Below the pieces are notes generated by a model. The model worked only from the letters and a program-made list of their open reading frames with translations. It did not search any database and was not told the DNA's origin. From Agarophyton chilense (taxonomy: Eukaryota > Rhodophyta > Florideophyceae > Gracilariales > Gracilariaceae): a DNA stretch of 64,000 nt. Location of the stretch: contig JARGXX010000021.1 of the NCBI GenBank assembly GCA_030374765.1, positions 124,001-188,000 of the forward strand, in the 5' to 3' direction. Below, piece by piece: positions 9,502-21,098 of this stretch. The translations under genes and the position numbers were made by a program. Position 1 is the first letter of the stretch; each line of letters begins with the position of its first letter.

Positions 9502-12500
9502 GACACAGGACCTCCAGCCATCATGAACAAGTACCCACTGGTAGACTTGCGGTTTGCAACATCGCCTGCCCAGTCAGAGTCCACGTAGCCTTGAAGTGCC
9601 AAATCGGTGTTTAAGCCGTAGGTGAGACCAAATGTACAAGTACCGTTGAGATAGCGAAGCACACGTTTGACTGCCTTCCAGTGAATCTCTCCAGGTTTCT
9701 CAACATACTTGGCAAGTTTGGACACCGCGTATGAGATATCTGGACGAGTTCCTACAGACAAGTACATGAGACAGCCAATTGCCGGACGGTACGGCACCTC
9801 CCTGAGTACATCCTGAATCGCAGACAGGTCCATGCCAACTTCCATTGGAGTGTCAACTGGTTTGGACTGGTGCATGCCAAAACGTTCCAAGACCTTTTGT
9901 GTGTACGCAGACTGAGTCAGATACAACTCTCGCTTAACTCTGTCACGGTGGATCTCGAATCCGAGTACCATGCGAGCTTGATAGAGGTCTTTCATGTGGA
10001 ACCGAGACGACAGCTCTGCCTTTACACGATCCATTGTCTTCATGCTCGGACTTGCAATAAGCAAGTCATCAACGTATAGAGCAATCAAAACAACAAATCC
10101 CAGTATCTTTCCGCTGTACACACACTCATCTGCGTCATTTGGCGTCAACTGCATCTCCTCAACAAGGAACGAGTATATCTTTGCATGCCACTGTCTGGGT
10201 GCCTGTCGTAGCCCATAGATGGCTTTCTTCAAACGACACACCAGATCCTCGTTACCTTGCTGCACAAAACCTGTTGGCTGCTCCATGTACACCGTCTCCT
10301 CAAGGTCACCGTTCAGAAAAGCTGTTTTCACATCCATCTGGTGCAAATGAAAGTCTCGTACAGCAGTCACTGACAGAATCATCCTGATCGAGGTAAACTT
10401 AACAACAGGTGCATATGTTTCAGAAAAGTCAACACCCTCGATCTGCAGGAATCCTCTAGCAACCATACGAGCCTTGTACCTGATAGTTGGTTCACCAGAT
10501 GGTGCTGCTTCATACTTCTGCACATACACCCACTTGGACGAAATCACGTTGCTGTCTGCTGGCCTTGGCACTAAGTCCCATGTGTCATGCTCAATTAGTG
10601 ACTGGTACTCACTCTTCATTGCCTTCTTCCATGCTTCGGAATCAGGACGTGACACAGCATCATCATATGACGGCGGGGTGTCATCACTGGCAGTGAGTAG
10701 AGCAGTTGCACGCCACCATGAGCTCGGCTTCCTACGTTCACGCGTGGACCTACGAACAGGTTGTGTGTCATGCACTACAGGCTCAACTGATTTATCAGCT
10801 GCGGAATCATCAACAGAGCTGTCAGAAGCATCATCAGAGTCAGGCAAAGGCGCAGAAGGGTCATCATCGCTGGGTCCACCAGATGTGTCAGATGTAGAGG
10901 TATCATGTGAACTAGACATATTACTAAAGTCAATGTCTGCGTAGTCCTCTTCCTCATAGCTAAACTGGTTGTCTGAGCCCGAAAACTCATCAAACCGTAC
11001 ATCTCTTGACACAATCACCTTTTTCTTTTCAGAGTCCCACAACTTGTATCCGTGAGACCCTGGGGTGTACCCAATAAAGATAGCTTCCACACCACGCTCC
11101 TCTAGCTTCTTCAGCTTATGATCCACAACCTTGTACCAGCATCGGCTCCCAAACACACGCAGGTTGCTCACATAAGGCTTCTGACCATGCCACAGTTCAT
11201 ATGGTGTCACACTACTTGGAAGAGCTTTGCAAGTCACACGGTTGCGCACATACACTGCAACATTCAGTGCCTCAGCCCAAAAGTGCTTTGGCAATTTCTT
11301 GTGACATAACATCGATCTGACCAAGTCCATGAGTGTGCGGTTGAACCGTTCGGCAAGTCCATTCTGCTGAGGATTGTAAGGCACAGTTCGCTGATGCTCA
11401 ATACCGTGACGTTCAAGTTCTTTGGTAAAACGATGTGACAGATATTCACCACCGTTGTCAGTGCGCAATGCTTTGAGCACACTCTCACGTGCGGTGATGG
11501 TTTTCACTTGTCTGCCGGTTTGGTTTTGAACAAACTTGAGCCACCTTAGGAACATCTGGAACACCTCATCCTTAGTTTTGAGCATGTAGAAGAAGCAGAA
11601 ACGACTGTGATCATCGATGAATGTGACGAAGTAGTGCGAGCCTCCCAAGGATTTCACACTTACTGGACCTGACACATCGGAGTGAACAAGTTCCAGTACG
11701 TGTTTTGCTCGTTCCCCCCCTTGCTTGGGAGTCGGAGCACGGGTTGCTTTTCCTACTACACATGAGCCACACACATCTGAATCCTGCGCAACGTCTACAT
11801 TGAGCCCTGACACAACCTTGTTTCGAGCCATATGCTTGATACCATCCACATTCACATGAGCCATTCGAGCATGCCATAGTGACAAGTCCGACACAAGTGC
11901 GCTGTTTACATCTGAACACTGGTGTGCAGCAGTGCAAAGGTAGTATAGGCCTTTGACGCGGCGCCCCAAGGCAACCACTTTTGACCCCTTGTATACACAT
12001 ACCTTCTCTTTTTCAAACACTACTTTGCACCCCACATCACAAATCGCCGATACAGAAAGCAAATGGTACCTTAAATTCGGTACATGAACAACTTGCTTCA
12101 GCTGGCACTTTCGTTTGGACCCTTCCACAATCAGATCAAGCTCCACACTACCGTGACCAACAGACTCTAGTTTGGAATCATTACCGATGCTAACGCCAGA
12201 AGACACCTTACTATCATATGTTTGGAACATGGATTCGTCAAAAGTCATGTGGGCAGTAGCACCAGAGTCAACAATCCAGTCACTGTTCGTGGCTTTATCA
12301 GAGCCAGTAGCAATGAGACATACAAAGTCAGAGTCGTTGCCACCCGTACCTCGCTCATCGCTGAGCTCAGTATTGACAGTTGGGTGAGCAGCACCGACCT
12401 GATTCATGTTAGCCCCATCACGTTGCTTCTTGAAACAGTTCCTCTGGATATGACCCTTCTTATGACAATAATGACACTCGATGTTCTTCCATCGCGACTG

Positions 12501-13115
12501 CCTGCCAACCAAAGCTGCCTCACTTCCACCAGGCTCCTCCTTGGCACGATCGTTCATTCGCTGCTCTTCTTGCAGCAGACGACTCTTCACAAACTCTAGA
12601 GTGAGTTGACGATCGCCAATCGTGGTATCAATTGCGACGATGAGGTGCTCGAATCTTTCCGGAAGTCCGCATAGGATGGCCATAGCGATATCCTCCTCCT
12701 CAACAACAACGTCCATACACTTCAGGTCTGATGCCAGATGACGTACACGGTTGATGAACTGTAGCATTTTCTCATCATCACGCATCTTGGCAGAGTAGAA
12801 GGACCGTCGGGCGTTGATTTTGTTGAGCAGAGTCTTGCGTTGGAACACATCGCAAATGGCTTTCCACATATCGGCAGCGTTGTCGGCGTCCCGCACATGA
12901 TCTAAATGCTCATCGCTGAGTGTGAGACCAATAATAGCTCTGGCCTTGGCATCTTTCTTTTTCCAAGTCGACAGCTCATCTTCGTCAGTGGGTCTAACAG
13001 AGTCGAGGTGGCCGTCGAGGTCCTTGAGTGCAAGCAGCAGCTCAATCTTCTGCTTCCATACGTGGAAGTTATCCTCAACCAGCTTTTCGATTTTCACCCC
13101 ACTGAACGAATCCAT
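9459..13115 (-). CDS. Copia-1 Gag-Pol polyprotein
   Basis: The polyprotein builds the virus-like particle and copies and inserts the element. I choose the ATG at 13113-13115 (MDSFSGVKIEKL), because the frame extends further only through non-ATG codons. Domains in order: UBN2-type Gag with a CHYCHKKGHIQRNC zinc knuckle; protease DSGATAHM; GAG-pre-integrase (HARMAHVN); integrase with HSDVSG, the second catalytic Asp in LRTDNGGEY and Glu in GLAERFNR; an acidic linker; RT with DVKTAFLNG and YVDDLLIAS; and RNase H up to GYVDSDWAGD and RKSTSGYL. It ends at a TGA inside RNase H at 9459. All catalytic residues I can see are present. Confidence 0.93.
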   Translation of the reverse strand: MDSFSGVKIEKLVEDNFHVWKQKIELLLALKDLDGHLDSVRPTDEDELSTWKKKDAKARAIIGLTLSDEHLDHVRDADNAADMWKAICDVFQRKTLLNKINARRSFYSAKMRDDEKMLQFINRVRHLASDLKCMDVVVEEEDIAMAILCGLPERFEHLIVAIDTTIGDRQLTLEFVKSRLLQEEQRMNDRAKEEPGGSEAALVGRQSRWKNIECHYCHKKGHIQRNCFKKQRDGANMNQVGAAHPTVNTELSDERGTGGNDSDFVCLIATGSDKATNSDWIVDSGATAHMTFDESMFQTYDSKVSSGVSIGNDSKLESVGHGSVELDLIVEGSKRKCQLKQVVHVPNLRYHLLSVSAICDVGCKVVFEKEKVCVYKGSKVVALGRRVKGLYYLCTAAHQCSDVNSALVSDLSLWHARMAHVNVDGIKHMARNKVVSGLNVDVAQDSDVCGSCVVGKATRAPTPKQGGERAKHVLELVHSDVSGPVSVKSLGGSHYFVTFIDDHSRFCFFYMLKTKDEVFQMFLRWLKFVQNQTGRQVKTITARESVLKALRTDNGGEYLSHRFTKELERHGIEHQRTVPYNPQQNGLAERFNRTLMDLVRSMLCHKKLPKHFWAEALNVAVYVRNRVTCKALPSSVTPYELWHGQKPYVSNLRVFGSRCWYKVVDHKLKKLEERGVEAIFIGYTPGSHGYKLWDSEKKKVIVSRDVRFDEFSGSDNQFSYEEEDYADIDFSNMSSSHDTSTSDTSGGPSDDDPSAPLPDSDDASDSSVDDSAADKSVEPVVHDTQPVRRSTRERRKPSSWWRATALLTASDDTPPSYDDAVSRPDSEAWKKAMKSEYQSLIEHDTWDLVPRPADSNVISSKWVYVQKYEAAPSGEPTIRYKARMVARGFLQIEGVDFSETYAPVVKFTSIRMILSVTAVRDFHLHQMDVKTAFLNGDLEETVYMEQPTGFVQQGNEDLVCRLKKAIYGLRQAPRQWHAKIYSFLVEEMQLTPNDADECVYSGKILGFVVLIALYVDDLLIASPSMKTMDRVKAELSSRFHMKDLYQARMVLGFEIHRDRVKRELYLTQSAYTQKVLERFGMHQSKPVDTPMEVGMDLSAIQDVLREVPYRPAIGCLMYLSVGTRPDISYAVSKLAKYVEKPGEIHWKAVKRVLRYLNGTCTFGLTYGLNTDLALQGYVDSDWAGDVANRKSTSGYLFMMAGGPVSWCSRQQEVLKLSM

Positions 13116-14303
13116 GGTGTGCAAAGTGTCACAAGAGGCCGAGAGAGATGGCTTGACAGCAACAGACAAGTGAACAACAACAACAGACAACAACAACAAA
13201 GTAAAAACAACAAACAACAAATAAGTCTTCAAGATTGAACAGACAATAGTCTGCGGGCGCACTGGCAGGGCTTCCTATACCCGCGTCCCTAAAGGTCGGA
13301 CCCCTGGCCCCCAGAGCTCTTCTGGGTAGATAACGGTTTTCTGCAGTCTACCTCCTCCCACGTCAAAAGGAGAAGGCGCGTTGCTCCTTACGAGGCTTCC
13401 AGAGGATGGTTAATGACCGAAGATATGCCTTCACCAAGTTGACCCTCTCTGGCCTCTTTCAAGAACTAGCGCGACCTCGAAACCGAAGCTACTTCAACAC
13501 CAAGATACGCTTCTAACGAGCAATCAATGAAGATCGCACGCGGCCTGATCCTGAAAAGGAGGTCAGCCTTCGAAACGTCGCCTCCCCGCGTACTGCGGAT
13601 CAAAAGCTCCTTATGGATGCTGTTCACAACAGTCCAAGTGCCCAACCACAAAGGTCGGGCTCACACACAAAGTCAAACAACCAGCCAAATGCAGTGCGCC
13701 ACGGCACCCCGTCCACAAATGCACCCGCAAAGTTCAACCAGATCTTTCGACCGTCACTGTTATCCGCCCTAAAAGGACCAGTGGGGAACCCGCTTGACAG
13801 TACACCTGCTTTGGTTCAAGCCGCCAGGCTAACGTCCCCGAGTACAAGGAATCACCCAAAGTACCTCGGATCAACCGCTCGTCGCACAGGCAAAGATGCA
13901 GACCAAACACAAAAACACACACGAACGCTGAGCCAAGAACTCCAGGCCCAGACTTCAACAAACACGGTCCTCAACCTCTCAGATCAGAACCTGCAACACG
14001 ACGCAGGGATCCACAAAACAACGAAAGAGAGGGAGACCAAACGAAACGGATAGCGATCGACAAACACGGGCAACAACGAGCACCCAAACACAATCACGAT
14101 AACAACGTCCAACCACTACCACCACAACGCCCTCAGGGAGTAACGCAAGACCGAAAGAAAATACCAACACCAACCCACGATACGGTCACACACCCGACGA
14201 AACGGCTACTACGGCGGAAACGAAGAGAATAGAACAGCGAAACGGGTGAACGGCGGTGCGGGAGAGCGGCGAGAGACGAACTAGACGGCAGAGGTCAGCG
14301 GGG
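13116..14303 (-). promoter_or_regulatory. Copia-1 leader with conserved hairpin block at 13251-13475
   Basis: The leader of about 1.2 kb has no convincing gene. The gag-proximal 225 bp resemble the Copia-2 leader in order and sequence, with hairpins CCAGA/TCTGG (13311-13325), GGTAGA/TCTACC (13325-13352) and CTCCT/AGGAG (13352-13372). The stems differ from Copia-2 but still pair. The distal 800 bp are A/C-rich on the + strand and have no counterpart that I see in Copia-2. Confidence 0.6.
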
Positions 14304-14317
14304 CTGGGCCCATAACC
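14304..14317 (-). other. Primer-binding site of Copia-1 (initiator tRNA-Met anticodon arm)
   Basis: CTGGGCCCATAACC lies on the + strand directly against the 5' LTR, identical to the Copia-2 site. It matches the initiator tRNA-Met anticodon arm and implies priming by a tRNA half. Confidence 0.78.
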
Positions 14318-15005
14318 TGTTGGATAGGGAAATGCTGAAGGAAAGGTTGAGGGAATGAAAAGGAAGTTCGCCAGCTCTGGCTTGGATTTACTTGGAGGCG
14401 CTCAAACTTTCACTTATATACTACTTCAAAACGTCAGCTGTCTAGACTCCAACTCAAAGTAAACCCTAGACTACAAAGCAGGGACACTCAATACTACCAA
14501 TCATATTCAAGCATGACATTAACCCTAGTCAATGTTCATTGCAGCGCACAACAAGGCAATATACAGTGCACAGCCCATAATTACACTGACGTGTGCACAA
14601 ATTCAATATGCCAGCATACACTACTTGCAATCCGCCTCCATACACATTCACGTTCCAGCACAGTACACCAAGTCTCCTGTAATACACATGTCACGTCTCT
14701 TCTCCAAGTACATTCGTTACACCTTGTGAGATGTGTTCATAGTACACCAGCTGGACATATTGAACAGCGTGCACAGTAGTACAAGTAGACCACGTACACA
14801 CGTGTACCACAGACAAACCCAATAGTGCCATACCACTTGTACACACCACATTGCATGTGCACATTTGCAGTAGCCAATCACAGCCCGAGTTCACGTTGAG
14901 ATCCGACTGACACGCATATGCGCTTTTCCAGGGGCACCCTCCAAAACAGCCCATGCTCCCCTGCACTTTTGTTTTTCAGTGACAGCACAGGGTCAACAGC
15001 CAACA
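14318..15005 (-). repeat. 5' LTR of the complete Copia-1
   Basis: This is a 688-bp LTR. Its sense strand carries the TATATAAG box (about 14414-14421), an inverted CCAAT box (14873-14880) and the CGCATATGCG palindrome (14913-14922), so promoter and upstream module appear intact. TSD ACGGG follows at 15006-15010. Confidence 0.95.
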
Positions 15006-15010
15006 ACGGG

Positions 15011-15622
15011 CAGTGGCAGAAGGCGTACCCGGAACAGACAAACTTCTCGACTTCGGGTTGAAACTTCTTGATTGAACCTACCGAGACTTGCTCGAGGTAG
15101 GCGGGCGCACTGGCGGGAGAAACTACCTCCGCTACCCTAAAGGATGATCCCCTGGACCCTGGTTACTCTCTCCAGGTGAGGTACGCTTTGATTACCTACC
15201 GAACTCTGCGCACTTCAGAGTCCGGCGCTTTTAGTCCCTACGAGGCGTCCCAAGGAGGGGTGTCGTCAAGATACACTTCCCCCAGTTGACCCAAGCTAGC
15301 CTCTTGCGGGAAAGTAGCGCGGTCGTGCGGTGTAGTACGGTTGCTCCTACACTTCCAAGCCCAATTCATCGACCTCCGTACTCTACGGACGGAGAGCAGG
15401 ATTTGGCAGACTTCCCGGTCTCGTGCCAAGGGGGTACTAACAAACGCCACATGTTTTCGCCACCAAGGAGGAAGTCCGCAGGGTACACGCCTGTCGCAAA
15501 ACAAAATAACTTCTTGAATCCAGATGAGCGTTAGTCATAGATCGCGCACCTGTGGCAGTAGGGAATCTTCTTGAATCCAAATAAATGTTAGTAGAGCGTG
15601 ACGTCTGCGAAGAGTCGACGCT
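15011..15622 (-). promoter_or_regulatory. Copia-2b leader, LTR-proximal part
   Basis: This continues the copy 2b leader after the Copia-1 insertion and includes the conserved hairpin block (about 15105-15330). Removing 8398-15010 restores a leader collinear with copies 2a and 2c. Confidence 0.85.
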
Positions 15623-15636
15623 CTGGGCCCATAACC
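15623..15636 (-). other. Primer-binding site, copy 2b
   Basis: It has the same CTGGGCCCATAACC anticodon-arm match as in copies 2a and 2c, next to the LTR at 15637. Confidence 0.75.
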
Positions 15637-16309
15637 TCACAACGTGAGCGCAGGTTAGGTAAAGGAAAAGGAAGAAGAGGGGGAAAAGACGAGAAGAAGA
15701 GAAAAATAAAAGAAGAGAAACAAAGGAAGGTAGTCAGCCTTGACAATTTACTTCGATCGTTGGCGACCGTCATTGAAAACTATATCTACCTCGCACGCAG
15801 TTCCGCCGCCGGTGCTGACCGTCGGCGGGTCACCCACGTCTCACACCTTGCCACTGTGCGACGAGGAGTTGCGCGCCAAAACAATTTCAAACATGAAGCA
15901 TATCAAATAAAAACTCAAAAAATCATCCAAAGTGGTGCGCCAGTGCCAACCACCCCGCGCAGCCCACATTCCGCTGTTACGGCCAAACCCCGTATCCAGC
16001 CCACATTCGCACGTTCTCTCCAACTGCATAGCCCGTGCTCATTCAGCGCTCTCGTCCAATGAAATCGCTCCACTTGGGCCGAAGCCCCAACACGCCCCAT
16101 TAGAACAAGACCACTTGTCCATACCACGTTGCATGAGGGCATTTGCAGTAGCCAATCAGATGGCCGTTTCACGTTGAGATTGAGATGAGGCGCATATACG
16201 TTTTTCCGCGGAGGGTGCCCAAAAGTGCCCAAGCTTAAATCCACTTTTTGTTTTCCACTATTTCCAACACTCCAAAGGGCTTGGGGGCACAGTCGACCAA
16301 ACCTCAACA
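15637..16309 (-). repeat. Copia-2 LTR (5' LTR of copy 2b)
   Basis: This 673-bp LTR belongs to the same family as 5819-6492. The U3 palindrome is changed to GCATATACG. It is followed by a 38-bp scrap of pol and another LTR. Confidence 0.88.
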
Positions 16310-16347
16310 CCATAGATAGCCTTGAGCAGTTTGAAGCATCGTGAAGT
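16310..16347 (-). repeat. 38-bp pol fragment between two Copia-2 LTRs
   Basis: This 38-bp piece encodes RCFKLLKAIYG of RT on the minus strand. It is identical to 17021-17058, where it is the end of copy 2c pol. The unit LTR plus 38 bp is therefore present twice in tandem. Confidence 0.85.
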
Positions 16348-17020
16348 TCACAACGTGAGCGCAGGTTAGGTAAAGGAAAAGGAAGAAGAGGGGGAAAAGA
16401 CGAGAAGAAGAGAAAAATAAAAGAAGAGAAACAAAGGAAGGTCGTGAGCCTTGACAATTTACTTCGACCGTTGGCGACCGTCATTGAAAACTATATCTAC
16501 CTCGCACGCAGTTCCGCCGCCGGTGCTGACCGTCGGCGGGTCACCCACGTCTCACACCTTGCCACTGTGCGACGAAAAGTTGCGCGCCAAAACAATTTCA
16601 AACATGAAGCATATCAAATAAAAACTCAAAAAATCATCCAAAGTGGTGCGCCAGTGCCAACCACCCCGCGCAGCCCAGATTCGGCTGTCACGGCCAAACC
16701 CCGTATCCAGCCCACATTCGCACATTCTCTCCAACTGCATAGCCCGTGCTCATTCAGCGCTCTCGTCCAATGAAATCGCTCCACTTGGGCCGAAGCCCCA
16801 ACACGCCCCATTAGAACCAGACCACTTGTCCATACCACGTTGCATGAGGGCATTTGCAGTAGCCAATCAGATGGCCGTTTCACGTTGAGATTGAGATGAG
16901 GCGCATATACGTTTTTCCGCGGAGGGTGCCCAAAAGTGCCCAAGCTTAAATCCACTTTTTGTTTTCCACTATTTCCAACACTCCAAAGGGCTTGGGGGCA
17001 CAGTCGACCAAACCTCAACA
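16348..17020 (-). repeat. Copia-2 LTR abutting truncated pol of copy 2c
   Basis: This 673-bp LTR differs from 15637-16309 at several scattered positions. The minus-strand start TGTTGAGG joins pol at 17021 with no polypurine tract between them. Confidence 0.88.
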
Positions 17021-20000
17021 CCATAGATAGCCTTGAGCAGTTTGAAGCATCGTGAAGTCACGCCAGGTATACCTCGAGGTGACATGATCCACACATCTTC
17101 CTCAAGTTCGCCATGGAGAAACGCAGTCTTCACATCCACCTGTACCACATACATGCGCAAGCATAACGTCAGATACAAGAATATGCGAACCAAAGAGAAC
17201 GAAACAACTGGTGCATAAGTCTCCATGTAGTCCTGGCCATATGTTTGGTGGTTTCCACCGGCTACAACACGAGCCTTAAAACGTTCAACTGACCCATCAG
17301 CATTGCGCTTTACCTTCAGTATGACGTGAGTTGGTAGTGGTTGTGAAGCAGGAGAGTCATCAGGTTTCCAAGTTTGCTTCGACTCCAATGATGAAAACTC
17401 TTCATCGACGGCTGCTTGCCACATGGTACGCTCCTCCGCACTGGCGGACATTGCCTGCTTGCGTGAGGGCTCATCACTAGTAGTGACTTTGACTTGCGAT
17501 GTACAGTGAGCAGACCCTGCCATGAACCACCTCAGAGGTTGACGGCGCGTGCGCCGCGGGTAGAGTGGTTCCGTATCAGCGTTGGCAGATGTTTCAAGGT
17601 CATCAGCAGCACTTTCGTCATCACTTTCGGAATCCTGTGCATCGTCTTCATTGCTGCCGGAGTCTGACTCCGACTGCCTGAGTGCTGGAATCAGGTGCGA
17701 GGATCCGTCATGAACCACCTCCTCCTCAACATTATCGACGGAGAAGGTATCCGATTCGTCATCAATGCTATCACATAATCCCATATCAGAGCTATAGTTA
17801 GCATCTGACGCACTTTCATCATCCATGTAGTTGGCAAGAGATGATGCGCCAGGGAACTTGGATTCATCAAAAGTAACATGTCGTGACTCAATAATACGCG
17901 GAGTACCGTCATTATCAACGACGAGTACCTTGTACACACCATGCTCAAGAGTCTCCAAGTACACTCCCTCAAGTGCACGAGACTCGAACTTGGGTCCACG
18001 CGGAGTCCTTAGCACGAATGCAGTGCATCCAAACACACGCACGTGCTTCAACAAAGGTTTATTTCCAGTTACCAGAAAGTAGGGACTGTTGTTAACAGTA
18101 GAATGCTGCACTCGATTACGCACAAAGATAACATGTTTCAGCGCATATGGCCACAAACATTCTGGTAGATCGGCTTGGATCAGCAACGATCGAGCAGCTT
18201 CCACCATGGTACGATTGATGCGCTCAGCTATAGCGTTGTGTTCGGGGGTGTATGGAGCAGAGAAAGAAGTGAGGCCATGTTCTGCTGCCAAGTTCTCTTG
18301 CAGGGCAATATATTCTTCTGCACCGTCCGAGTGCAAACTTTTGATATGCACTCCTCCAAGCTGCTTAAACTTTGCCGCAATACCCACAAACACATCACTA
18401 AGAGCACTGCGATGGATCACCAGACCTAGGAACACATACCGTGAGTGATCATCCAGGAATGTACATGCATATTGAAACTTGTCCGGAAAAGACTTTTCCA
18501 GAGGACCTACAATATCCGAGTGCACAATGTCACCAACCGCGGATGCATGTTCAAAGTGACCTGGGAACGGAAGCTTATGAGCCTTGCCAAGTCGACATGC
18601 TCGGCATACCTCCTCCATGTCACACAAGTGCGGCACTCCATCTGCGTACTTGTGTACATGTTGCAGATCACGTTGGTTGATGTGAGCCAGTCGTCGGTGC
18701 CACAGTTGAGTCTCCGTAGACTTAGTCGAAAGCGCAAGTTGCACACCAGCATGCCCTAAAGGTAGAGGCAGTGTGTACATGCGAGATACCTTGTCACGAT
18801 CACCAATGCCCACCTCAAAACCATTTGACGCTAGCGTCAAACGTACACTATGACGACCGAAGAGCGACTCAATACCTTTGTCGGCCAAACACCCGGTTGA
18901 AACCAAGTTGTATCCCAGAGCAGGGGTCAGTAGGGCATCACTCAGACGTATGTTCGCATTGTCCAAAGGAATGATCACCTCTCCGCGTTGTTTAGATACA
19001 ACAGATGTGTTATCGGCAAGCATCACTGTTCTTTCGTCGCAAGGTTCAAGTGAACCGGGCACGAACGCACAAACAGAATGGAAGCAATGTACTGTCGCAC
19101 CGCTGTCTGCGTAGGTACTCAGGTCATTCGGCGGAACTATAGTGGTCCTTTCCACAGTTGCACCAGCAATTTCGATTTTTCCAGTCTTTCCAGAAGACTT
19201 GCTCGAGGCGCTTCTACCACTACTACCACCCATTCGCTTGGCTTGTGGCGACAGTTTATCGAGGATACTCTGCGGCAAGTGGTTGTCCGGGTTGTCCGGA
19301 TTCATAAAGCAACGATCTTGTGTGTGTCCATCGCGATCACAGAAGTCGCAATGATGTCCATTGCTCGATCCAGAACGATCAAATGATGACGATCTCAAGG
19401 CGGCAGCAAGTGCACGAGCAGTAGACTCAATGTCGGAGTGACCATCAGACTCCTCATCTTCTTTGTTTGCACTACTGCGGGTACGATTAGTCGATTCAGA
19501 ATGTCGACCAGATTTTTTGCTGCCCTTCTTCTTGCGACGTGAACTACGTCCAGACGGCCTTGCAGACACCTGTTTCGCGTTGTATTCATCTATGAGGGTC
19601 GTGGCCACGTAGTCCCATGTAAGCTCAGCGATATCCTTGGTTCGAAGAGCTGCAGCAGTAGACTCCAGTGTGCAATTGGGATCAATAGAAGCAAGTAACA
19701 TGGGAGCTTTGTGCGACTCCGGTACTGCCGCATCCTTCCCCATGCGCTCTAACTGAGCAAATAACGCCGTGTACTGGTCCACATAGCCTGACATATTCTG
19801 ACCATTGTATCCCATACGGAATAGTTGAGTCTGCACAGCAATTCTGGATACAGTACGATTGGACGCATACCGTGCATCAAGTAATGCGAGCATGCGCGCC
19901 GGGTCGTCGTCGACATCCATGACCACACGAAGTGGCGCATCACCCAAGGCGCATATTATGATTCCACATGCCTTCTCGCGCTTGGCGACAACTCGAGCGC

Positions 20001-20199
20001 TATCAATAGCGGTATCCGATGTTGCTTCAGTAGTTGCTGAATATCCAGAATCGGATTCCACAACGTTCCACACACCTTTAACACGGCATGCAGCACGAAG
20101 GCGATGGCGCCATAGGGCATAATCATCACCACGCCTTCCATGAAAACGAGGGATTTTCATCCCGGTAGTACTTTCGGATTCCATTTCCGTGTCCGACAT
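17021..20199 (-). pseudogene. Copia-2 gag-pol, copy 2c (longest; RT truncated before the catalytic core)
   Basis: The ATG at 20197-20199 starts an open frame of about 1060 codons. It runs through Gag (zinc knuckle CDFCDRDGHTQDRC), protease (DSGATVHC), GAG-pre-integrase, integrase (HSDIVGP, LHSDGAEEY, HNAIAERINR), an acidic linker ending in RRTRRQPLRWF, and the first third of RT (DVKTAFLHGELEEDVW). It stops being pol after LKAIYG at 17021. The YVDD core and all of RNase H are gone, and about 16 LTR-encoded residues end the frame at 16969. It is otherwise free of stops, so it could supply Gag, protease and integrase but not reverse transcriptase. Confidence 0.9.
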
Positions 20200-21098
20200 A
20201 TTTCAGACTGTTATGCACGAAGCAGATAGAACGGAACCAAACGAAATTAATTAGTAGAGGGAAGCAGAGTGAGGGACTCAATGTCTTGGGAAGTTTAAGA
20301 AAAGGGCCACGAGCAGTGATGAATTCGTGGCCGAGCTTGCCCGAACGGAGTATCCCAACTCAAACGTTCGACAGCGAGGACGACAGCGGAGACTTTTGAC
20401 GTAGCCTGCAACGCTCACCGAGACGCGTCTCGTACGCGATCACAAGCGGAGCTCGGGTGCTCCCACGCTTGGAGTATACTCACGGGCAGTGGCAGAAGGC
20501 GTACCCGGAACAGACAAACTTCTCGACTTCGGGTTGAAACTTCTTGATTGAACCTACCGAGACTTGCTCGAGGTAGGCGGGCGCACTGGCGGGAGAAACT
20601 ACCTCCGCTACCCTAAAGGATGATCCCCTGGACCCTGGTTACTCTCTCCAGGTGAGGTACGCTTTGATTACCTACCGAACTCTGCGCACTTCAGAGTCCG
20701 GCGCTTTTAGTCCCTACGAGGCGTCCCAAGGAGGGGTGTCGTCAAGATACACTTCCCCCAGTTGACCCAAGCTAGCCTCTTGCGGGAAAGTAGCGCGGTC
20801 GTGCGGTGTAGTACGGTTGCTCCTACACTTCCAAGCCCAATTCATCGACCTCCGTACTCTACGGACGGAGAGCAGGATTTGGCAGACTTCCCGGTCTCGT
20901 GCCAAGGGGGTACTAACAAACGCGATATGTTTTCGCCACCAAGGAGGAAGTCCGCAGGGTACACGCCTGTCGCAAAACAAAATAACTTCTTGAATCCAGA
21001 TGAGCGTTAGTCGTAGATCGCGCACCTGTCGCAGTAGGGAATCTTCTTGAATCCAAATAAATGTTAGTAGAGCGTGACGTCTGCGAAGAGTCGACGCT
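20200..21098 (-). promoter_or_regulatory. Copia-2c leader
   Basis: This uninterrupted leader is collinear with 4906-5804, including the conserved hairpin block at about 20570-20800. No gene is seen. Confidence 0.8.

Larger units (their letters stand above)
8398..15005 (-). mobile_element. Complete Copia-1 retrotransposon inserted in copy 2b
   Basis: This is a 6608-bp Ty1/Copia element on the minus strand. It has two 688-bp LTRs (8398-9085 and 14318-15005), a primer-binding site, a leader of about 1.2 kb, gag-pol, a polypurine tract and 5-bp target duplications ACGGG. I find two differences between the LTRs (near 8821 and 8867), so the insertion is recent. The only clear defect is a frame break inside RNase H, shared with copy 0. 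Confidence 0.96.

Noticed and set aside
13116-13262. Hydrophobic N-terminal extension of Copia-1 Gag that looks like a signal peptide
   Set aside because: The extension starts without an ATG. The ATG at 13113-13115 begins the family-typical Gag.
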